Of a DNA stretch of 64,000 nt, positions 13,011-27,289 are shown one piece after another. Source of the DNA: Ursus arctos (Eukaryota > Chordata > Mammalia > Carnivora > Ursidae); the NCBI RefSeq assembly GCF_023065955.2, contig NW_026622808.1, positions 43,722,475 to 43,786,474 on the forward strand, written 5' to 3'. The notes under the pieces were generated by a model that saw only the letters and a program-made list of their open reading frames with translations, was not told the origin of the DNA and made no database searches. The first letter of the stretch is position 1, and the number at the start of each line of letters is the position of its first letter. The position numbers and the translations under genes are program-made.

Positions 13011-14265
13011 GGCAGCCTCAGCCCCACCTCACCCTGAATACTCTATTTTTATTCTGAATATGAAATGTGGGGTGTAGGTAGGGCTATAGGATTTTCTTCC
13101 TCCAAAATTGTTTCATATAGCAAAGTAGGCCATATCCACTCGGAAGATTCTTGAAACTAAAGGATGAAATTCAGGTAGACCATAAAAATGCTGGACAAGA
13201 AAAATCTCATCTTTAACTTCAGATGTTCTGTTTCTAAAGACTAAAAGGAGAAGGTGAGTCATGGGTGGGAAGATTACTAGTCAGCATCTTTGGTTGTAAG
13301 CCACAGAAAACAACTCTAGCCAATTTATGTGGAAAATTAATTCATTGGAAGGTTATGTGGGACCTAATAAAACAAAGAAAAAGTTGTAATACCAGGTTTG
13401 GAAGGGCAGGGATTAGGGCAACTCAGGGTGTGTGTAAGTAGCAGGCTGATTCACAGTCTCCTTCTGTAATCTTATCCCTCTGCTCAAGGGTCAAATTCTA
13501 AAGAAATCATCTCTATGACCTGGTTTACGCCCCATGTCTATCCCTTGGCCAGTGGATGTGGCTTGGGAAGCCTTCTTCACAGTTATAATGGTCTGTGCTC
13601 AGTGGAAGAGGGCCGCTCCCTCAAAGCAAAATCAGAATGCTGATAAGCAGAAGAAGGGAAAGGGGATGATGGTCTGGCAAAAACAAACAAATGAACCATC
13701 TTTATGCTTATGAGCTGTTCAACAGTGGCAGTGATTGGCACAAAGACATCCTATAAACCTCATCATTCCATGAGCTGTATAACACTTCACTCTATCGTTC
13801 CCCTCTCCTGACACTATAGCTAGGTCTCTGACTCCTGTGACTTCAGGAAGTGTGAGAGAAAGAGTGGTATCCTGGAAAGCTCTCACCCAAAAGTCTGTTA
13901 AGAGTCTCAAGTTCCTAAGACAAGCAACTACCTCCTTGTGGAAAAATATGGCCTACCCAATATAACTGTTAAACAGTCACATTTAAGTCAAGGATGTGTT
14001 GCTTCGGTGATTCCATCTGGAGACTTGGCTGGGAAACACAGGCTTTAAAAACATGGCAGCAGTATCTCTTTCTATAAATTTTTTTACTTTGATCAATTAC
14101 CATGCCATTCAGTAGGAAAAATGGTATGTGGGTCAATGGCCTATAGCACCCACTGCCCAGGGATGCTTTTTCTTTTCTGTAGCATACCTTGGAAAACCCT
14201 TTTTTGGAGTCCCAAGCAGATTTGAGCTGGACCAACCAATGGGTACTTGGAGCTGTGGGGAAGAG

Positions 14266-14296
<31 letters not shown>

Positions 14297-14830
14297 GTAC
14301 AAATGGGTTAATTCTAGGGTCCAACTTGAGTTTTGTGGATGCTTCTCGTAGCTCCTGGGTGCAAGAGGTGTGTACCCACACTGGGGCTGGTGCCGACCAC
14401 CTATTCCAAGCAGCCTTCTCCTACATTAAGTCCTATCATGTCACTCTCTTTTATTTCCTTCCTGGTGTTTACGTAATCTGAAATTATTTCCTGACTCTTG
14501 GCTTCTCCGTCATTGGTCTTCCACCGCTGGATAAAGATCTACCAGGGTGAACTTTGTCTTGTTTACAGTTCTTTCCCCACCACAGTGCCTGGCACACAGC
14601 CTTCCATAAATAGTTGTTTTATAACAGAATCAGTACACAATGGAGTGCACGTGTCTGCCTAGACTGAGCAGGGTACCTTTCCAACCCATGGGGAGGAGAA
14701 AGAGAGGATATCCACCTTATAATTTTAGTACACCTACTACGTGCCAAGCTCTCTGCACACAGCAGTGAACAAAGCAGACAGTCCTCGCCCTTGTAGCACA
14801 CAAAACACTTTTTTGTTAATACCACAGTCT
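13011..14830. other. Gene-free intergenic DNA
   Basis: No gene. Positions 13285-13600 look like an old interspersed repeat I cannot name. A T-run lies at 14269-14293, an L2 3' end in sense near 14450-14625 (cagtgcctggcacacagcc) and a reversed L2 tip near 14715-14800. Confidence 0.4.
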
Positions 14831-14835
14831 TGGAT

Positions 14836-14940
14836 GAGCCCCAGGTGATATATGGAACTGTGGAAACGCTATGTCATACACCTGAAACTAATATAGCACT
14901 GTATGTGAACTCTACTGGAGTTAAAATAAAGAATACTGCA
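14836..14940 (+). repeat. L1 3' terminus
   Basis: ctatgtcatacacctgaaac, taatatagcactgtatgtg and aactctactggagttaaaataaa form the end of a carnivore-type L1 3' UTR, truncated. Confidence 0.6.
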
Positions 14941-15029
14941 GTCCTACTTGCTTTGCGGACCAAGGATCTCAAATTTATTTCAGTGATGATCCTAATAGTC
15001 ATCAGTAGTAAGAGTAAAGAGCTATAAGT

Positions 15030-15240
15030 TATGGAACGTTTACAATGTGCCTGGCACTTTACATATATTATCTCATTTAAATCCTTCTAACAACCAAGGT
15101 AACGTTAAAGATGAAGCAGCTTGGTCTCAGAAAGTTATGTGGAAGCACCCACAGTCACACAGCTGGTGAGGGTCGAAATCAGCTGGTCTCGGTGACTCCA
15201 AAGCGGACAATCCTGCCTCAACATACCCTGCTTCCCTGAG
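15030..15240 (-). repeat. MIR, antisense
   Basis: caatgtgcctggcactttac...tatctcatttaaatcc...cagtcacacagctggtgagg is a reversed MIR core and flank. Confidence 0.6.
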
Positions 15241-16611
15241 AAACGGGCAGGCTTCGGGAGCCAGGCAGATGCGGACAGGGTCCGAGGGTGGAAATCTCTG
15301 CCCTAAGATAGCACTCGCTCCCGCAGACCACTCCATTAAACCATGCAGGCAATTCAGAATGCCAACCGGTCACTCCCTCCTAAGGTGCCTCCGCTTCGGG
15401 TGATAACAACTGCACCACTCACCTGAATGCCTGCAACAGAATCAGGTGTTCGACTTGCCCCACTGCATCGACTCCTAATAACCCGCTTTGCCAAGAAACC
15501 TGAGGTTGAGAGAGGGCAAGCCTCCAGCCCAGAGTCCCACAGCTGCTCAGAGGCAGAACTAGGTTTCAGAGGCACACCTACCAATAGTAAACCATACCAT
15601 ATCTCCAAACCCCATCCCAAACACCACCTACTTGCATCACGTCACGTTGCTTCAACTTCTGGGCTTCCGCTCAGGCAGCCTGAGACAGCTCTTCCTCCGT
15701 TCCTCCATAGCCTGCAGCTCCTGGTCTTCGAAGACTCAAATCAGGCACCACTTCCCCTACGGTGGCATCTCAGACTTCCCTTGCTTCTGCCCAGTAGCAG
15801 TCGGAAGTCTTAGGGAGGGAGCAGAGCTCTGTATTAGAGCAAAGAGCCATGAAGTCCATGTGCACATCGGCCCTCAGTCACACCGGGGTCCACGGAGGTC
15901 TTTAGAGCGGACTCTTAAGGTCTCTCCCTCTCCGCCTTTTCCACTCTCAGGAGCGGACGGTCTCTTGTTAACATTGTAGCAAATATGCCTATACCACATC
16001 CCCAAACTGACGACCAACCTTCTAGGAAACCCAGAGAAGAGGCTTCCCCTTTGGCAAAAGTCCTGAGTGGGACTTTTATTGGCCCTATTTGGGTCAGGTG
16101 CCCAGTCCTGAGCCACTCACTGCGGCCAGGAAGATACTGAGCTCTGATTGGCCAGGCCTGGGTCACATGCCCACCGTGGAGGGACGGACTAGCCCCCACC
16201 TTAACCATATGGACTGAGAATGGGGGAGGGGTGACGTCTCCAAAGGAAATGTTGGATGTTGTTACCAGACGGGGAAATGATGATCAGCAGGCAAAAATAA
16301 CAGATGTCCACTACACACCCAAACCCAGGCTGGATTGAATGCCCAATTTCATCTTCATAACTAAGTTTCGTATGGGGATTTTTGTTGTCTGTGATTCTTC
16401 TCATAAACTCTAAACTCTGGGACAGAGGCTCTGCCCTTCTCTTCCTGTAATTCCAGCACCCCGCGCGTAGGGTTGGACACATTGGAGGAATTCACGTCAC
16501 ATTTGTGGAATGAATGATCAACTGTATTCATTAAATTATGAAAAGCTGATGGTGTTATTTTTTCTATCAAAGACAGCATCATGGTGAGGTGGAAAGAACA
16601 CCGATGCTAAA
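15241..16611. other. Gene-free DNA with MIR and L2 scraps
   Basis: A MIR-like antisense stretch lies near 15460-15580 (aaacctgaggttgagagagg). L2 sense 3' pieces are near 15690-15840 and 16400-16520. Several overlapping open frames here reflect the moderate GC content, not a gene. Confidence 0.4.
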
Positions 16612-16765
16612 CAGTGTTTCTTAAAATGTAGTCTGGGAAACCAACTGCTTCACGTTAAAATACAGGGTCCTGGGCCACAAAGCAGGTCTATTGACTCCGC
16701 ATCTCAGTAAATGGGGTTCAGGTGCATGTTTAGTAAAAACTTGTGATTCTTGTGCACGTTCCTGT
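16612..16765 (+). repeat. MER5A-like hAT-Charlie DNA transposon remnant
   Basis: The order gtttcttaaaatgtagtctggg, ggtcctgggccac, tctcagtaaatggggttcagg and a terminal ttgtgcacg fits MER5A, strongly diverged. Confidence 0.5.
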
Positions 16766-16769
16766 TACA

Positions 16770-16975
16770 ACCATGGCCGCACAGTCAGACGGAAGCACCT
16801 GAGGCAGTCCGCACGCCATTGTGTCCCACTGTGTGACCTAAAGGGAGTCATACCTTCTCAGCAACTTCCTTCACTCCTCTTTAAGGTGGGGCTAAGAAAA
16901 CCTGCCTAATACATATGTAATGAAAAAAACAAGGTAACACAGGTAAAGTTTCTGTATAAAGTGCTATATTCCAGT
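16770..16975 (+). repeat. MIR, sense
   Basis: cactgtgtgacctaaaggga, gtcataccttctcagcaactt and tataaagtgctatattcc follow the MIR core order. Confidence 0.45.
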
Positions 16976-17009
16976 TTCACCGCTGGAGTTTTTGTAATCA
17001 TAATCACTA

Positions 17010-17300
17010 ACTTCTAGAATACTTACGATGTATGTGCCAGGTGCTGTTCTAAGTTCTAGCTATACGTGTTAACTCATGTTAGCCTCACACTGACCCTGTG
17101 AGGTAGGTTCTCGCTCTCTTTCTCTCGCTCTTTTTTGAGGTATAATTGACATCAAACGTTATATTTGTTTCGGTACACCTAATATTCCTGTTTTGCACAT
17201 GAGTGAACAGAGACAAAGTCATTTTTTCTGATAAAAAATGGCTGAGCTAGCTAGGATTTGAACTCAGCTGCTTTGATGCCAGACGCCGTTGACTCTACTT
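17010..17300 (-). repeat. MIR, antisense, interrupted by an L1 scrap
   Basis: Left half: tgtatgtgccaggtgctgttctaag...ctgaccctgtgaggtagg. Right half: tgcacatgagtgaacagag...aggatttgaactcagctgc. Between them (about 17108-17192) is a CT-run plus ttgaggtataattgacatca, an antisense L1 3' UTR fragment. Confidence 0.55.
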
Positions 17301-18689
17301 TCTGCTTATAGATAATATGTTATCATTCCCTAGGCTTGCATGCACCACCGCCACCCACTTTGGGGGGCAAAATGAGGACAGTGAAACTCTTGGAGGAAAA
17401 GGAGCTCCAAATATGGCCTTGGACTGAAAAACAGCGAAGAGAGAAGAGAAACAGTGACAATGGTGTGTCAGGTCATGCCTTGGTTGAAGAACGAACTATT
17501 TCAGTCTCTGGTTCATCCGCAGTAGAAAAGTCTCATTTCCTCCCTTTTCCTGAAATGCACCTTTCTAGATTTTATAACACCTCTGCACTTTGAAAACCAG
17601 AACTAGTCTTTAATCTTAGATGACTGTTTTTATTTTTATTTTGAATTGGTATACTTCTTCTTCCTCATTCTTTACTTCTAGACACCAATATATTTTTTCC
17701 ATGAAGCATGAGCAAAGCCTGAAGTGCAAGCCAAGCCCTCAGAAAATGTGATAGCTGTTACCGAGGATCTGAGAGTAAGAATACAAAACCTAGAATCAAG
17801 ATTTAAATGCTGCACTCTAGTATCTGAGATGGCACTGGTCCCACGTCAAAGATGGAATAAATAAGGCATTAAAAAAAAACAACCCACAAAATTTGTTCTG
17901 TGCTCCTTAGCTGGTGGACTGAACTGAAAACCCATCTCACTCCTAGATTCTGTTTACCTGGCTCTGGGCACTCGGTGTGAAAGAACCTCCAATCACTTGT
18001 GCTGTTAGGAAGCCTGGACGCTTATGTTTAATTAAGATGTAATATATGTCTCATATAGACACATACCATTGACCTACTTTGTTCAAAAAAGGAAACATTA
18101 AAATGAAGTGGATTCTTAAAGCCAGATGAACCACGATAAGAAACAGTTTTAAAACTTCCTAACCAGTTCCATAAAACCCTGTGTGATCAGTGTCTCCATT
18201 TCCTCGCCACCTCTACACTCTGCAAAATCAGGAAGGCCATCACCTGGTGGGGAGGGTTTCCAATGGTCACCAGGAGGGAGCATGGAAGCACTGAATGTGA
18301 ACGGGTGACATATGGTGCTTCTGGGGGGCCGATGACTCTAGAAGAGAGAGAAGTAGTTTGGTGAATGCCAGGGACTAATTACCAGATTACCAGAACTTTT
18401 AGGGAACCCTTAAAGGCTAGCCTGATACATTTTTCACTCACGAAAGAAACATCCAGAGGGCAGGGGGTAGGCACGGAGTGCTTCAGACAAGCATCTTCAA
18501 AGCCCGGGGCCGGCGGCTGAAGTTTGCTCTGTGGTGGAAAGTCCACCTTTCTGTATTTCCTAGCTCCTGGCCCGTTGAGTTCTGTGTCCGGTGTCCAACA
18601 AGGAGCCTGGCCGCAGCTCCCTTTTCTTGGGCTATGTACTTTCAACCAGTTTTGAGCAGCCCCATTTCAGATTGGCCTTTTTATGTTTG
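17301..18689. other. Gene-free DNA downstream of FEZF2
   Basis: No recognisable gene or transposon; mostly complex unique sequence. Short open frames have no known similarity. Confidence 0.4.
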
Positions 18690-19250
18690 ATATAAAGAAT
18701 AGTTGTTGGCCAATTTCATCTTTTCATCGCTGTTCTCTAGGCCTGAATCCAAGCAGTTTGTCAGATGCTCATTAACTCCCCCTTTGGCTCTTTCTAGTGT
18801 GTCTCCTAAGCTCATTGTGCCAAGAACTAACGCTTTCTTTTACACGATTCTCTTTCTCTGCTCCATCAGGGAGACAAATTACTTTCCAAAAGGGATCGCC
18901 AGGGATGGTTTAATGAGAATTTCTTTGGGGCTAGGCATGGAACGCAATGTAGTTAACATTCGGTGGACTTAATTGGACTTTTCTTTTCTGCCTCTTTTTT
19001 AAAAAATCTGAAGCTATCCTGTTAATCTCTCATTTGTAATCAATTGTGTTGACTAAACAAAAGTCTAGGTCGTCTTTTCTTCCTGTCCCAGACAATCCTT
19101 TGTTGCCTCTAAATGCCTCATTCTTGAGTGATCCTGGTCGTAGATGGGCCCGATTGTTGACAGTTCATTATTGCGCTTTTGTCCATTTAATCTTTCTTGC
19201 TGTGTTTTGCATGTGCATGCCTTAATGAGCTCCGTTGGCAATTAACATGT
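18690..19250. promoter_or_regulatory. Candidate FEZF2 downstream enhancer
   Basis: Repeat-free complex sequence with SOX-type words: gacaatcctttgttg (19091-19105), aacaaaag (19056-19063), attgttg (19153-19159), cttttgtcc (19176-19184). Homeobox cores also occur (gtaatcaattg near 19037, ggcaattaac near 19228). It lies about 7.5-8.3 kb on the transcript-downstream side of the FEZF2 promoter region. That is close to where the SOX4/SOX11-responsive Fezf2 enhancer E4 has been placed in mouse. Identity with E4 is inference. Confidence 0.4.
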
Positions 19251-19869
19251 TTCTAGGAGCAAACTGGTTGCTCAGACGTTTGAGAGGGAAGTGCAGGGAA
19301 AAGGGCAACGCAGCTGCCTTGAGGTTGTTTATTTCCCAGCGTTTTCTCAAGACTCCTGTCCTCTCTTTAGCAGCCCCCCACCCAGACTCTCATTCCCCCC
19401 TCCTCCTCCTCCCCCAACCCCTTCACCACCAGCACACCTGGATCCCTTGGTGCTGTAACTGAGCTCAGGCAGCCTCCTATCCTCTTGGGAGCCAAACAGC
19501 AAAATGGGGACCACATAGATCCACTTCTGCAGCCAAGGCAAGAATGAGTACAGTACCCCCCAAAATGTGTCTGGATGCTGGCAACTTCTCTGTGTCACTC
19601 TTTGCAGAGAGGAACCTCTAACCCGCCTAAGGCAATAGGACTGTACAATCTGTTATGTACAAGGCTGTGGCTTTGGAAGAAGGAGGGTTTTTTTTTTTTT
19701 TTTTTTTTTTGAGTCTTGCTGGCAAGATTGCTGAAGTGTGAGCAGTCATGGACAGAACAAACATCTTGAAGGGGAAAAGATAATTGGAGTCTTTTTTGTG
19801 TCTGTGACAGGATTCCCCTCCCCCGCAATTTGATTTTTTTAAAAATATTTTTTAAGGGCGGCCTCTTCA
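19251..19869. other. Unique intergenic DNA with pyrimidine and T tracts
   Basis: A C/T-rich stretch (19374-19425) and a T-run (19687-19710) are the only obvious structures. Confidence 0.5.
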
Positions 19870-20585
19870 ATTTAATCAAGGTTAGAATATTAATATGCAG
19901 CTGATGACTACCTTGTTTAAGTCATTTATTAATATTGCAAACTACAAGTCATGCAAACAGTTTAATATTAAGAGGGGGGAAATCAGAAAACAGAGCCTTT
20001 CACCCATCAATTCCGATGCATGGTGAATAGCTAAGAAGGATCTCAGTTGAGATGGTTACTGAAAGGCTTAGTGTTGGCTTCAGAACCTTCGCTGGCTGTG
20101 AAAGGTGTTTAGTCACTCAGGCAGAAGGTTCCTTTGCTCTTTGTACTCCTTTGCAGGTGAAGGAATCCTTTCTTGAATCCCACACCTGAGGCAGACCTCA
20201 TAAACCCGGAGGAGTGACTTCAAACCTGTGGAAAGCAGAGCCAAGCCCTATAGATAAAGGAGAATTCTCTGTTTATCTGCAATTACTGCCAGATGTGAAA
20301 CAACACCTCTTCAGGTGACAGCGATTGATGGAGCTGGTGTGAAGGTTAAGTAACAATCAGGTTCTGCGGAAACAACCTCCAGGAGGTTGGAGCATGCCAG
20401 ACGCTCTGCTCAGGTGAACCTCAGACTCACAGCTACTTGCCTCCCCCTGACTGCTGATTTGAGCAGTCCGGGAGAGAAATGCCTCTGCTCCACCCATTAC
20501 TTTGATTTCATTTGCTGTCCTGTTTGCAAGCACACCATCTTCAGAACTGTCACCTGGAAACAGATTTCTCCAGTTTTATGAGATG
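19870..20585. promoter_or_regulatory. Candidate conserved non-coding block
   Basis: It opens with an AT-rich core (19875-19965) carrying aatattaatatgcagctgatg, cagctg E-box, ttattaatattg and catgcaaac (POU-like) words. Unique complex sequence follows. No repeat and no coding signal. Confidence 0.35.
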
Positions 20586-20988
20586 GGCGGCACTTTTAGT
20601 CTTTCTCCTGTGAAAACTTAGTAAAGAAGAATTTCTCAAAGTTTTCTCCCTTGAAGGTTAGGAAGTGATTTCCCTGGATGGGGTGCCCCATCTATTTTTT
20701 TTTTTTTTTAATCTTTTCTTCTTAAAGGGAAAGAAGAGAACTTGATCACGATTTCCACATACAGGCCAACTTTTTAACCCAATTCTCCAAGTGGATGATT
20801 CGCACTAAATTTTGTGGTGTCTGCCCCTTGCCCAAAGTTCTGAAACTACCTAAAAGGAAGGTGGGCTTGTCCTGCCCATTATCTGGTCTCCAAGAAGTGA
20901 ATCTGCAAAGGATCCTTTCAGGAATGAAAGAAGGAAAGGATTTTGGTTAAGAGGACTGTCACAGGGCACCGGATCTCCCAAAATGGGG

Positions 20989-21023
20989 GAGGGTGTGTGT
21001 GTGTATGTGTGTGTGTGTGTGTA
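20989..21023. repeat. (TG)n microsatellite
   Basis: gtgtgtgtgtatgtgtgtgt-type dinucleotide run with one interruption. Confidence 0.85.
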
Positions 21024-21659
21024 TAAGGAGGGTCTAATAAAACCTGGTACGAGCATAGGGGGGAAAGCTGACTCCTCAAACCAGCCCGCAATCCCCCTGG
21101 GGATTGATGTCTGGGAAAAGCAAGGCGGTATTTCTATATCCTTAGCCGCCAAGTCCTCCTCGCCCATCCTGGGGTTTCCTGGGGTTTGTGGCATCCATGG
21201 AGATTTCGGAGTTAAATCTGCATATCCCTCTGGGTCCCAATCTCTCCTCAGCGAACTGCAGCCAGAACGAGCTAACATTTAAATTCCTCCCCGCTTCCTC
21301 GTTCCCCCTCCCCTCACTGCGTCTTCCCAGACTTGGGGGGGGGGGGGATTACAAAAACGAGGACGCTCTCCTTTCAGGAAATGGAATTCTAATGTACACG
21401 TTCCTATTTCTGAATCGGAGGTACTAAAAATACTCCCGCGACAGCCTGAGGAAGCTGTCGCCGTCCTCTGTGCAAACAAAATCGACAATTCTCCTCCCCT
21501 GCGCAATGGGTCTGCAAATTGGGCGGGGGGCGGGACTCAACCTTTGGCTGTAACCCGTACAGAGCGTCCACGCAGCAGCCGAACGTCTTCCTGCGGGTCC
21601 CAACCTGGAGATTCATCCCCCACCCACGAGAACTGAAGGCAGTTTGGATTCCCTAACAG

Positions 21660-21840
21660 CCTCCCGGATTTCGAATCCCAGCCTTACCCAGTCCTGTGGC
21701 CCTAGGCATGTCCGTTGGCTTATCTCTACCTCAATTTCTTTGTTCGTTGGTAACTCACCCTCTGCTTGAGGGTTGTTGTGAACATTCGAAAGCACGTGTG
21801 TCGAGTGCCTGGAATGGAGCAAGCCCTCGGGAAATGTGTA
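21660..21840 (+). repeat. MIR, sense, beside the FEZF2 3' CpG-rich flank
   Basis: ttcgaatcccagccttacc, ctacctcaatttctttgttcg, gagggttgttgtgaacattcg and gagtgcctggaatggagcaa follow the MIR order clearly. Confidence 0.6.
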
Positions 21841-21999
21841 AGATCGTGGAAGCCCCCTGGCGCGAGCAGCACTGAGCTCCTACTGTATACCGGGTGTTGG
21901 GATAACCGGCACTCAAGTCACTTTCAAAGTTACGAGGGAGTTTCCTTTTGCATCAACTATCTTTCCCTCCAAATAACCTCCACTTGCCGTGGAAATCCG

Positions 22000-22560
22000 C
22001 GTGGGATTGGCGGCCAGCCGCCGCCCTAGCCCTTGCAATGGCGAGGCTGCGTGGAGCGCACTCCCCGGGCCGGCGCCACAGTTTCTCCCCACGCCGGGGA
22101 ACATTGTTCCAGAAGACGTGGGCTGAATCGCGGCGCGAATATTAAGAGTGTGTATGTGGAGTGGGGGGAGGTCTGGCGCGCCGAGCCAGTAATCTGAGCT
22201 CTTGATTATCCAGATTCGAATCAAACGGGGCGGCGGCGGCCGACCCCCTCCTGGGAATGATTAGATGATTAATGTAATGCTGTTTGAAGGGTCTCTGTTT
22301 TCTCTCTTAATTTGGGTCATTACTTAGGAAGCAAGCGTGAGATCATTTCATCAGCGAGCTCGGCGGCGGAGATAGCTATTCAGAAAATGGGCTAACTGCG
22401 CGGTAATCAGGGCGCGGGAGGCGGCGGCTGCGAGCTCCCGGAGTCCGGGTGCGCCCTCCCGCGGCAGGGCGCACAGCATCCGGAGGCTGGCCTCGGGTCC
22501 ACAGCACCGGCCAGGGAGCCCCAGAGCTCCGGCTGGGCTGCGGACCCTTGGCCTCCAGCT
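22000..22560. promoter_or_regulatory. CpG-rich candidate regulatory element 3' of FEZF2
   Basis: CpG-rich sequence around an AT-containing core (22195-22330): cttgattatccag (Otx-like), gattcgaatc, and gattagatgattaatgtaat with stacked homeodomain cores. No ORF with recognisable product; likely conserved non-coding DNA. Confidence 0.4.
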
Positions 22561-23069
22561 CTTGTCTCCAGAAAAAACTGGGAGGAAGAGTCTCCCTGCC
22601 CCCGCGCCTGAGGTCTCCCAGAAAAGGGAACATGCCCAGAAGCTCCCCGGCTGGGCACTGCCCTGGCCGTTTGCCCTCGCGCCGCAAGGCGATTTGCTGA
22701 AAGATGCACCTAAACCAGCTCTCCTACACCCAGCCACTTTTAACCCCTCCTCCTCCTTTTTTTTTTTTTTAATTTTCTCACCCAAATAAGGCAACACCCA
22801 GAATCCCAAGCGTCGGAACAGTCACCAAAGAAAAACTTGGCACCACGTGTAGGCCGCTATAGACCTTTGCTCCCTCACTCCGGGTGTGTATGGGGGTGGG
22901 GGGGCTCTTAACATGCAAGCGCCGCAGGAACACCGATTTGGCTTCGCCCTGGCCCCAGCACCCCAAAGGAAGCCGCATTTGGACAGGGAAATGCTATAAA
23001 CGCCTATTTCCTTCTCATTCTTTGGGGTTGCTGAGCTGACCTGGCGGCGAGGGGAGAGGGGGGAAAGAA

Positions 23070-23494
23070 AACGAGCACTAGCGATTCTGTTTATTGTGTT
23101 AGACATGTATATATTCCGAGTTCGCTTGTACAGGAGGATTTACATGGCTGTATAAAGATGGCTGGGGGCGCCGCGCTCTTCCGGGGCGTTCACGTGACAG
23201 GCTGGGGTGAAAACCCGCCGCCCGAGGAGAAGCGGAGGCCTGGAAGGAAATGCGTTTCAGCGCACTGGGTTTAAATAAGTTTCCCGAATACACAAAGGTG
23301 GGAGCCACGCGTTTGCTGCCAGTCATCGAGGAAACAGTTTAGCTTTCCAAAAAATATGCTGGTTTCGATAAATAGATTTTAGCCTCTCTGCTATAGTTTT
23401 TTTTTTAATTTTCTTTTAATTTTAGAAATAAGTTTATACGTGTGATCTGTTTTGGGGCTGGATGGGGCTGGAAGGGAGGGCGAGGCAGTAGCTC
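23070..23494 (-). other. FEZF2: FEZF2 3' UTR with poly(A) signal
   Basis: Downstream of the TGA the minus strand is AT-rich for about 400 nt, and the first canonical AATAAA is at 23095-23090. Cleavage is expected 10-30 nt beyond it. No competing AATAAA was seen between the stop and this site. The end point is approximate. Confidence 0.55.
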
Positions 23495-26334
<2,840 letters not shown>

Positions 26335-26397
26335 GGCGCGCCGAGCCGAGCCTTGCCGTGCCGGACTGGGCCAGGGCGCAGCCTCTCTCCTCTAAGT

Positions 26398-26762
26398 CTG
26401 CATTCCGGAAAAGGCAGGGAGGGAAACCGCAATTTAATAAGCACCTTGTCGGGTCCAGGTCACCCATTTGCATTCAAATGAACAGGGGCAGAACAAAGTG
26501 CACCCAAGGGTACCAAATTACCGCCCATTAACCCGGCGCGCAAAGGAACCCACCAGCCCCTGCCCTGAGACTTTGAAAGGGGGAAGAAGGGGGAGGGTTT
26601 ACAAAGGAAAAGGAGAGAGAGAAAAAAAGAAAGAAAGAAAAGAGCCTCAAATTAACCCCCCCTGAGCCGTTCCCTGGACCCTGGCCTCCGCCACGCGTGC
26701 GGGGAGCTGGACAGTGAAGGGGCAAAGTTAAAGAGGACCGGGAGAGCCACCTCGCATTTACC
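26398..26762 (-). other. FEZF2: Predicted FEZF2 5' UTR intron and donor of a non-coding first exon
   Basis: On the minus strand AAAGAG|GTAAATG at 26762/26761 is a good donor. A pyrimidine-rich tract followed by GGAATGCAG ending at 26398 is a good acceptor, 63 nt before the ATG. Together they define a 364-nt intron separating a non-coding first exon (3' edge 26762) from the first coding exon (5' edge 26397). I infer this from splice-site quality and from my recollection that FEZF2 has a 5' non-coding exon. The transcription start is not fixed by sequence alone. Confidence 0.5.
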
Positions 26763-27100
26763 TCTTTCCCCCACCGCCAAGGAGATGCGTTCCGAGCCAT
26801 GCAGCGTGTCTCCTCTGTCACATTTTGATGGCAAACATCTTCCCCTCCGCGTGAGATCACTGTCTTTTACATTCAGCTGACATCACATGAAGTCACTTGA
26901 AGTGGAATGACATGGGCGGCGGCGCGGCTCCCGTAGCGGCCCCTGTGTTCCCCCGCGCCTGCCGGCCGCCGCCGCCACCGCCCCTCAAACTTTAAAAGGA
27001 GGCAACTGGCGCCCGCGCTCCCCTCGGGAAAGTGCGAGCGGTTCGCGAATCGGGAAGGAGGGAAGAGACGGGAGGGGGAGGGGGAGGAATCGTGATGGTT
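26763..27100 (-). promoter_or_regulatory. FEZF2: FEZF2 proximal promoter / first exon region
   Basis: This is GC-rich DNA immediately upstream of the predicted first-exon donor. It holds a block (26838-26925) with CAGCTG, TGACATCA and CATGTGA-type E-box and CRE-like words and a TTTTAAA word at about 26989-26998. A CpG-island promoter with dispersed starts is the likeliest form. No precise start can be assigned. Confidence 0.4.
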
Positions 27101-27289
27101 TTGCCGGTGGAAAGAAGGTGGGGGGAGCCCAAACCCAGGCAGAGTTCTGTGCGTGATTCACAACTTTGGGGGCCTATAGGTTTGAGGGACGCGGGGAGGG
27201 CAGAGGGTCCTGCACGCGCCGCCCCAAAGGGCCCCTGGGTGTCCGTCTAGTCGCTGAACTATCCCTTAGCCCTCTGCAGCCGAGCTGGG

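Noticed and set aside
22351..22809. 152-aa minus-strand frame 3' of FEZF2
   Set aside because: CpG-rich flank with at least four overlapping frames on both strands; composition artefact.
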